Shown here piece by piece: positions 1 through 5,592 of a stretch of DNA of 25,230 nucleotides. The DNA comes from Deltaproteobacteria bacterium. GTDB taxonomy: Bacteria > Desulfobacterota > Desulfobaccia > Desulfobaccales > Desulfobaccaceae. The notes under the pieces are model-generated. The model was not told where the DNA came from, ran no database searches, and worked only from the letters and a program-made list of their open reading frames with translations. Within the stretch, counting starts at the first letter, position 1, and each line of letters opens with the position of its first letter. Where the stretch lies: NCBI GenBank assembly GCA_016874895.1, contig VGSX01000015.1:1-25230 (forward strand). Direction: 5' to 3'. Position numbers and translations under genes: made by a program.

Positions 1-127
1 GAAGATGATCGCCCACATCGACCGGAAGCGGGCCGCCCTGGGCATTGACAAGGCCCGGGAACGCGTGCTGTTCGACATGGAAATGCGGCGTGAAATGGCT
101 GCTGCCGCGGCCGGCGCCGAGGAGTAA
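1..127 (+). CDS. CO dehydrogenase catalytic subunit, C-terminal end (partial)
   Basis: An open frame enters from the left edge and stops with TAA at 125-127. The visible 41 residues run KMIAHIDRKRAALGID and then a charged, Ala-rich tail. The phrase 'xMIAHIDxKRxALGI' resembles the C-terminus of bacterial nickel CO dehydrogenases (CooS/AcsA), from memory of the family. The position directly upstream of acsB fits, because CODH and acetyl-CoA synthase form one complex in which CO passes through a tunnel to the A-cluster. Only the tail is visible, so no metal ligands can be checked. It could instead be another acs-operon protein. The call rests on the short similarity plus gene order. Confidence 0.6.
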   Translation, partial: KMIAHIDRKRAALGIDKARERVLFDMEMRREMAAAAAGAEE

Positions 128-133
128 GACAAA

Positions 134-162
134 GGCTTCCCTGCCCGCGGGGCGGGGAAGCC
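134..162 (+). other. Intercistronic stem-loop between CODH and acsB
   Basis: GGCTTCCC (134-141) pairs with GGGAAGCC (155-162). The inner bases 142-146 pair with 150-154, including one G-U pair, leaving loop GCG: a 13-bp stem. No T-tract follows, so it does not look like an intrinsic terminator. It probably acts as an mRNA stability or processing element inside the operon. Confidence 0.6.
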
Positions 163-205
163 GCCTGCAACACCTTAATTTCCTTATGAATAAGGAGGAG
201 TTACC

Positions 206-2425
206 GTGTCTAAGATAATCATTTCGGCAGTAATCCGGGGCGCCCATAAAATCGTCAACAACGCCTCCCAAAAACTGGATGACGCCATTGCCAAATATGG
301 TCCGCAGCAGGAAATCGGTTTTCCTGATACCGCTTATTTTCTGCCCATTATTTATTCGTTGATGGGTATGCCGGTAAAAAACCTGAAAGACGCCAAGAGC
401 GTCATGGACCGCTGTATTGAAATGCTGCCCCCGGTCCCGGCGGAAAAACACCACCTGCCGTATCTGGGACCAGGTCTGGACGCCGGTCTGGCCACTCTCT
501 TCGCGGAAGAGATTTTTGAGGCCATCCGGATCCTGGAACAGCCTGATTTCTATCTCTATAGCGAAGATATCATTGACAAAAGCTCCCAGAATATCTGGGT
601 CGGCCCGGCCAACGACATCATCCTGCGGAAACGCGGCGTGGAGTTCGTGGACGGTTCCGCTCCCGGGTTCGCGGCCATCGTCGGTTCCGCCCCCTCGGTG
701 GAAGAGGCCTGCGCCCTGGCCCATGAATATCAGACCAAGAACCTCTATGTGTTTATAGCCGCTCGGGACATCGAAGGCAAGACCTCCTTTGCCGAGCAGC
801 TTGTGGAAGGCGGCATGCAGATCGGCTGGCCCACCCGTCTGGTGCCCTTCGGTCCGGATATTTCCGCCGCCGTCTTCGCCTTAGGTTTTGCCTGCCGGGC
901 CGCCATGGCCTTCGGCGGCATCAAACCCGGGGCCGCCTTGAAAAACCTGATTTACAACAAAGACCGGGTGTTTGCCTTCGTGAATGCGCTGTCCGAGATT
1001 CCGGATGAATGGTATGCCAATGCGGCCGGCGCCATCAACTGGGGCTTCCCCACCATTACCACCCAGGATATTCCCCAGGTGCTGCCCACCGGTATCTGTA
1101 CTTACGAACACGTGGTCAGCAACGTGCCCTTCAAGGAAATCGGTCCGAAATCCATCGAAGTGCGCGGCCTTAAAGTTGTCATCACCGAGGTGCCCATCCC
1201 CGTGGCCTTCGGCCCGGCCTTCGAGGGTGAGCGGGTCCGCAAGGACGAACTGCGCTCCCAGTGCGGCGGCGGCAAGACCCTGGCCGTGGAATGGGTCACC
1301 AGCAAACGTATGGACGAAGTGGAAGACGGCAAGGTGGAGCTCATCGGTCCGGACCTCGACTCCGTGAAGGAAGGCGGCGCCCTGCCCCTGGCCATCTTGG
1401 TGGAAGTGGCCGGCCGGAACTTCCAGGCCGACTTCGAGCCCATCCTGGAACGGCAGATCCACCATCTGGTGAACTATGTCCAGGGCATCATGCACATGGG
1501 CCAGCGGGACATCGCCTGGTACCGGTTCGGCAAGAGCGCGGTGGAAAAGGGCTTCCGCCTGGAACACATCGGGAAGCTGCTGCACGCCAAATTCCACCAG
1601 GATTTCGGCGCGGTGTTCGATAAAGTCCAGATCAAGCTGTTCACCGAAAAAGAAAAAGTGGAAGAGATCGCCAACCAGGCCCGCAAGGTCTATTCCGAGC
1701 GCGATGCCCGGGTGGAAGGCATGACCGACGAAACCACCGATATTTTCTACTCCTGCACCCTGTGCCAGTCCTTTGCTCCCACCCACGTCTGCGTGGTCAG
1801 CCCGGAACGCACCGGTCTGTGCGGCGCCTACAACTGGATGGACTGCAAGGCCTCCAATGAAATCAACCCCACCGGCCCCAACCAGCCGGTGGCCAAGGGC
1901 GAGTGCACCGATGAGAGATACGGCCAGTTTGCCGGGGTCAACGAGTTCGTGCAGAAGGCCTCCCGCCAGGCCATCAACTCGGTGAGCTTCTACAGCCTCC
2001 TAGTGGACCCCATGACCACCTGCGGGTGCTGCGAGTGTATTGCCGCCATCCTGCCCATGTGCAATGGCGTCATGACCGTGCATCGGGACTACACCGGTGA
2101 GACCCCCTGCGGCATGAAGTTCACCACCCTGGCCGGCACTGCCGGCGGCGGCCTCCAAAGCCCTGGCTTTGTGGGTCACAGCAAGTACAACATCTGCCAG
2201 CGGAAGTATCTCTTGGGCGACGGCGGCCTCCTGCGGCTGGTATGGATGCCCAAGAGCCTGAAGGAAGAGCTCCGGGAACGGTTGGTCAAACGGGGCGAGG
2301 AAATGGGTTATCCCAACCTCATCGACATGATCGCCGACGAAACCGTGGGTGTTACCGAAGATGAAATCTATCCCTTCTTAGAGGAAAAAGGCCACCCGGC
2401 CCTGAAGTTGGAATCCATCCTGTAA
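206..2425 (+). CDS. acsB: CO-methylating acetyl-CoA synthase (ACS, A-cluster subunit)
   Basis: Condenses CO, the methyl group from the corrinoid iron-sulfur protein and CoA into acetyl-CoA, or cleaves acetyl-CoA during acetate oxidation; cytoplasmic CODH/ACS complex. It has 739 residues against about 729 for the Moorella enzyme. All A-cluster ligands are visible: C517, C520, C529 and C539 for the [4Fe-4S] cluster and C606-G607-C608 for the distal nickel. They keep a constant +11 offset from Moorella C506/C509/C518/C528 and C595/C597. F523 sits where Moorella F512 shields the nickel site. Domain order is the N-terminal CODH-binding and CO-tunnel domain, a middle domain, and the C-terminal A-cluster domain. 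The start is GTG at 206, supported by AAGGAGGAG at 192-200. The motif continues C606-G-C-C-E-C, so C609 and C611 are additional cysteines beside the ligands. A 301-residue frame on the opposite strand is a shadow. Confidence 0.97.
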   Translation: MSKIIISAVIRGAHKIVNNASQKLDDAIAKYGPQQEIGFPDTAYFLPIIYSLMGMPVKNLKDAKSVMDRCIEMLPPVPAEKHHLPYLGPGLDAGLATLFAEEIFEAIRILEQPDFYLYSEDIIDKSSQNIWVGPANDIILRKRGVEFVDGSAPGFAAIVGSAPSVEEACALAHEYQTKNLYVFIAARDIEGKTSFAEQLVEGGMQIGWPTRLVPFGPDISAAVFALGFACRAAMAFGGIKPGAALKNLIYNKDRVFAFVNALSEIPDEWYANAAGAINWGFPTITTQDIPQVLPTGICTYEHVVSNVPFKEIGPKSIEVRGLKVVITEVPIPVAFGPAFEGERVRKDELRSQCGGGKTLAVEWVTSKRMDEVEDGKVELIGPDLDSVKEGGALPLAILVEVAGRNFQADFEPILERQIHHLVNYVQGIMHMGQRDIAWYRFGKSAVEKGFRLEHIGKLLHAKFHQDFGAVFDKVQIKLFTEKEKVEEIANQARKVYSERDARVEGMTDETTDIFYSCTLCQSFAPTHVCVVSPERTGLCGAYNWMDCKASNEINPTGPNQPVAKGECTDERYGQFAGVNEFVQKASRQAINSVSFYSLLVDPMTTCGCCECIAAILPMCNGVMTVHRDYTGETPCGMKFTTLAGTAGGGLQSPGFVGHSKYNICQRKYLLGDGGLLRLVWMPKSLKEELRERLVKRGEEMGYPNLIDMIADETVGVTEDEIYPFLEEKGHPALKLESIL

Positions 2426-2446
2426 GAAGAGAAGCATTACCGGCCC

Positions 2447-2472
2447 GCCCGGGCTGGCGCCAGAGCCCGGGC
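2447..2472 (+). other. Intercistronic stem-loop between acsB and acsC
   Basis: GCCCGGGCT (2447-2455) and AGCCCGGGC (2464-2472) form a perfect 9-bp stem. The 8-base loop contains the self-complementary GGCGCC. It starts 22 bases after the acsB stop and has no T-tract. It is probably a 3'-end stabiliser or processing site for acsB mRNA. The rest of the 209-bp gap holds a TTACGCGC direct repeat and the acsC ribosome binding site. Confidence 0.6.
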
Positions 2473-2634
2473 GCGGCTTATAAAACACGAGTCTGCTCAT
2501 CATTTCGGTCGGCAGGCTTTCATTTATGGAAACTAGGAAACATCACAGCGCACTACACCCTTTTACCAGCATCATAATACTGTTTTTGCATTACGCGCCC
2601 GTTACGCGCAAGCCATGGATAAGGAGAGAATGCA

Positions 2635-3975
2635 ATGGCCTTAACTGGAATTGAAATTTTCAAAATGCTCCCTAAAACAAACTGTAAGGAATGCGGTTTC
2701 CCCACCTGCCTGGCCTTTGCCATGGCTTTGGCCTCCGGGAAAGCAGAATTGGCCGCCTGCCCTTACGTCTCCGAGGAGGCCCAGGAAAAACTTGCCGCCG
2801 CCTCGGCCCCGCCGATTCGCCCGGTAAAGCTCCAGATGAAAGGCGAACAGATCACCACCGGTGGTGAAACTGTCTTTTTCCGTCATGAAAAAACCTTTTT
2901 CAACCCCACCATTATTGCCGGCACCCTGACCAGCGATCTCAGTGACGCCGATGTGGACGCTAAACTCACCACCTTTGCCAAGATGCAGTTCGAGCGGGTG
3001 GGCTTTAACCTGCGGCCGCAGATGTTCGTCGTCAAAGACGCAAGCGGCGACGCCGGGAAATTCGCCGCCGTGGCCAAGGCCGTGGTGGACAAGAGCGATG
3101 CAGCCATCGTCCTGATGAGCGACAACGTTGACGTGCTGAAAGCCGGGGCGGAAGCTGCCAAAGACCGGAAACCGGTTCTGTATGCCGCCACTGCGGCCAA
3201 TGCCGACGCGGTGGGCGGGCTGGCCAAGGAAATGGGTCTGGCGGTGGTGGCCAAGGCTGATGGGTATGATGCCCTGGCCGAATTGACCACAAAATTAACC
3301 GGCATGGGCCTCAAAGACATCATCCTGGATTCCGGCGCCCGGACCATCAAGCAGGTCTTGCAGGACAATATCGCCATTCGGCGGGCGCCTTTAACAGCGC
3401 AATTCAAGCCCTTCGGCTTCCCCAGCATCAACTTCCCGTGCGAAATGACCGACGACCCTGCCAAGGAAACTCTGTATGCTTCGGTGTGCATTGCCAAGTA
3501 CGGCGGCATCGTGGTGTTGAAAGACCTTGATCCCACGTATGTCTTCCCCCTGTTGTTGCAGCGCCTGAACATCTACACCGACCCGCAGCGACCCATGATT
3601 GTCACGCCGGGGATATATCCGCTCAACAACCCGGATGAGAATTCCCCCATTGCCGTTACCACCAACTTTGCCCTTACTTATTTTATCGTCTCGGGCGAAA
3701 TCGAAGGCAGCAAAGTCCCCACCTGGCTGCTCATCAAAGACACGGAAGGTCTGTCGGTTATGACCGCCTGGGCGGCAGGAAAATTCTCTGGCGACGATGT
3801 GGCCATGTTTGTCAAAAAATGCGGTATTATGGACAAAGCCAAGACCCGCAGCCTGATCATCCCCGGTTACGCCGCGGCCATCAGCGGCGACCTGGAAGAG
3901 GAACTGCCTGATTGGAAGATCCTCATCGGTCCTCGGGAAGCGGCCCATATCCCGGCCTTCTTAAAGGGCCTCTAA
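2635..3975 (+). CDS. acsC: Corrinoid iron-sulfur protein, large (gamma) subunit
   Basis: Carries the [4Fe-4S] cluster and cobamide that shuttle the methyl group between methyl-H4folate (through AcsE) and the A-cluster of AcsB. It is 446 residues long, matching the usual length. The N-terminal cluster motif is visible: C17, C20, C25 and C42 (CX2CX4CX16C) within KTNCKECGFPTC. A TIM-barrel follows, then a C-terminal corrinoid-binding region. The ATG at 2635 has AAGGAGAG at 2621-2628. It lies between acsB and acsE, as expected for a methyl/carbonyl-branch operon. Its obligate partner, the small subunit AcsD, is not encoded in this window, so acsD must lie upstream or elsewhere. Confidence 0.95.
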   Translation: MALTGIEIFKMLPKTNCKECGFPTCLAFAMALASGKAELAACPYVSEEAQEKLAAASAPPIRPVKLQMKGEQITTGGETVFFRHEKTFFNPTIIAGTLTSDLSDADVDAKLTTFAKMQFERVGFNLRPQMFVVKDASGDAGKFAAVAKAVVDKSDAAIVLMSDNVDVLKAGAEAAKDRKPVLYAATAANADAVGGLAKEMGLAVVAKADGYDALAELTTKLTGMGLKDIILDSGARTIKQVLQDNIAIRRAPLTAQFKPFGFPSINFPCEMTDDPAKETLYASVCIAKYGGIVVLKDLDPTYVFPLLLQRLNIYTDPQRPMIVTPGIYPLNNPDENSPIAVTTNFALTYFIVSGEIEGSKVPTWLLIKDTEGLSVMTAWAAGKFSGDDVAMFVKKCGIMDKAKTRSLIIPGYAAAISGDLEEELPDWKILIGPREAAHIPAFLKGL

Positions 3976-4004
3976 GCGGGGCTCTCAGGAAGACGACACT
4001 TTAA

Positions 4005-4026
4005 AGGAGGTCGGCCCCGGCCTCCT
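4005..4026 (+). other. Stem-loop burying a near-perfect Shine-Dalgarno sequence
   Basis: AGGAGGTC (4005-4012) pairs with GGCCTCCT (4019-4026), with one U-G pair and loop GGCCCC. The 5' arm belongs to AAAGGAGGT, an extended complement of the 16S rRNA 3' end. It is not followed by a start codon at useful distance. The acsE start lies about 50 bases further on and has its own site, so this is a decoy, standby site or structural element. Confidence 0.55.
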
Positions 4027-4057
4027 CACCACTGTTCCCAAAGAAAGGGGAGGCGAT

Positions 4058-4948
4058 ATGAGCCATCATTTGATCCGCATCGGTGAAAACTTGAATGTGG
4101 TGACCAAGAAATACGGCGAGGCTATGAAAAACCGGGACAAGAAGCCCCTTCAGGAAATAGCCATCGCCCAAACCGAAAAAGGGGTCGATTACATCGACCT
4201 GAACATCGGTCCGGCCCGCAAGGGTGGTGACGAACTCATGGAGTGGGTGGTCAAAACGGTCCAGGAAGTGACCGATGTCCCCCTGGCCCTGGACACCTCC
4301 AACATTGCCGCCATGGAAGCCGGTCTGAAAGTCCACAAAGGCAAGGCCATCATCAACTCCATCATGGCCCGTCCGGAACGCATGGACGGCATGATGCCGT
4401 TGGTACGGAAGTATGACGCTTATATGATCGGCCTGCTCTGGGGTCCCGAAGGCATGCCCCGGGATGAACACGAGCGCGGCATGCTCACCGCCGAGATTCT
4501 GGCCAAGGCGGCGGAATACGACATCGCCAACGAAGACATCTGGTTTGACCCCATCATTGCGCCGCTTACCATCCAGCAGCAGCAATTAATGTCGGCCATT
4601 GAATACATGAAGATGCTCGAAGACATGGCTCCCGGCGCCAAGTCCACCTGCGGCCTGTCCAACTCCAGCAACGGCGTGCCCGAACACCTGCGCACGGTCA
4701 TTAACTGCGCCTATGCCGTCATGCTGCAGCGCTACGGCATGTACTCGGCCATCGTCGATGCCTTCGATGACAAGCTGAAAGACGTGACCTCGGGGAAACG
4801 CCCGGATCTGGTGGAAGCCATCTACAAGACCATGGACGGCGAAGCCGTGGATATGAACAAGCTGGATCAGGACGGCAAGAACTATGTCAAGACCGTCCGC
4901 TGCATCATCGGCCAGACCCTGTTCTCGGAATCTTGGCTGGAAATCTAA
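4058..4948 (+). CDS. acsE: Methyltetrahydrofolate:corrinoid iron-sulfur protein methyltransferase
   Basis: Transfers the methyl group of 5-methyl-H4folate to the Co(I) corrinoid of AcsC/AcsD, linking the methyl and carbonyl branches. It has 296 residues (Moorella AcsE about 262) and a TIM-barrel pterin-binding fold. Visible motifs are IGENLN at the N-terminus, D47-L-N-I-G-P, D79-T-S-N, I-N100-S, F-D164-P and G-L-S-N202. D79, N100, D164 and N202 fall at a +3 to +4 offset from Moorella D75, N96, D160 and N199, residues described for folate binding. The ATG at 4058 is preceded by GGGGAGG around 4047. It is the last gene of the acs cluster and is followed by a strong terminator. The extra length lies mostly in the C-terminal third. 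Confidence 0.92.
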   Translation: MSHHLIRIGENLNVVTKKYGEAMKNRDKKPLQEIAIAQTEKGVDYIDLNIGPARKGGDELMEWVVKTVQEVTDVPLALDTSNIAAMEAGLKVHKGKAIINSIMARPERMDGMMPLVRKYDAYMIGLLWGPEGMPRDEHERGMLTAEILAKAAEYDIANEDIWFDPIIAPLTIQQQQLMSAIEYMKMLEDMAPGAKSTCGLSNSSNGVPEHLRTVINCAYAVMLQRYGMYSAIVDAFDDKLKDVTSGKRPDLVEAIYKTMDGEAVDMNKLDQDGKNYVKTVRCIIGQTLFSESWLEI

Positions 4949-4967
4949 CAGAAATTTTATCCCAAGC

Positions 4968-5003
4968 AAAAAAGGGGAGGGCCTGGCCTTCCCCTTTTTT
5001 TTT
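4968..5003 (+). terminator. Intrinsic terminator of the acs operon
   Basis: GGGGAGGGC (4974-4982) pairs with GCCTTCCCC (4986-4994), with one G-U pair. It is flanked by an A-tract at 4968-4973 and nine T at 4995-5003. It starts about 20 bases after the acsE stop. This is a textbook rho-independent terminator. Confidence 0.92.
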
Positions 5004-5110
5004 GGGCGCGGTACCGGGATGGAAAATATCGCTGACCCAACCTTTCTGGCCTGTACCGGAAGGCTTTCCGAAACGATCATGGCCGATTGGGGCCGCCCCC
5101 GATGATTAAT

Positions 5111-5163
5111 ACCGTTTCCGGTTTCCGCTATCTGGTTTCTGGTTTCTGGTTTCAGGTTTCAGG
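5111..5163 (+). repeat. GGTTTC-type short tandem array, copy A
   Basis: Six degenerate units built on GGTTTC, with linkers CGCTATCT, CT and A, follow the lead ACCGTTTCC. Related arrays occur at 20356-20384 (same strand) and 10589-10615 (opposite strand), each beside a double-hairpin repeat. Confidence 0.7.
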
Positions 5164-5180
5164 TAAAAATATTATCTAAT

Positions 5181-5250
5181 TTCAGTAGCACAGACCTCCA
5201 GGTCTGTGCCTCATAGGCGCCGATCAGGAGATCGGCGCCACCGAATTTCC
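5181..5250 (+). repeat. Double-hairpin dispersed repeat, copy A
   Basis: Hairpin 1 is GCACAGACCT/AGGTCTGTGC (5188-5197 and 5200-5209). Hairpin 2 is GGCGCCGATC/GATCGGCGCC (5216-5225 and 5230-5239). The unit begins with TTCAGTAG and ends with CCGAATTTCC. The reverse complement of 10406-10475 is nearly identical, and 20543-20612 is a more diverged copy. Confidence 0.85.
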
Positions 5251-5592
5251 TTTCTTGCCCTCGGGAGAGAGATTTAAGGTGATGGTGTGCTTAATTTAAT
5301 AATTCCTTTTGCTTATCCCTGATTCCAGTCATGCCCTCCGAATTTGTGGGTAATGTTTAGCCCCCAAGGGGGAGAGGGGATTAAAGCGGATAAAGGTAAC
5401 TTAGAAAAGGAGGCAAATAAAGAGGACTCCTTTAAGTCACTCTTTTTTTAATGGGGGATTAAGGGGTTTTTTTACGGTAACACCGATTTGAAAGGGGAAA
5501 ATTTAAGTTTTTAGAGTATCCGATTCAATTTTTTTACCCGGGTGTCCGAAAAGGAATTATAGGAAAAGAAATTTGATGGGCCAGGTGGTTAT
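5251..5592. other. Non-coding spacer with a degenerate MITE-like segment
   Basis: No gene is visible. The segment at 5434-5466 (AAGTCACTC, a T-run, then GGGGGATTAAGGGG) matches 25 of 33 positions without gaps to the right half of the element at 24913-25078, so it is probably a decayed relative. A weak promoter (TTGAAA at 5488-5493, TAGAGT at 5512-5517) might serve the downstream cyclase gene, but it is far from consensus. Confidence 0.4.

Noticed and set aside
5181..5250. Possible CRISPR or riboswitch
   Set aside because: The palindromes are dispersed singly with no regular spacers. Copy B lies in the opposite orientation in another gap, and there are no cas genes. Positions relative to genes differ, arguing against a riboswitch.
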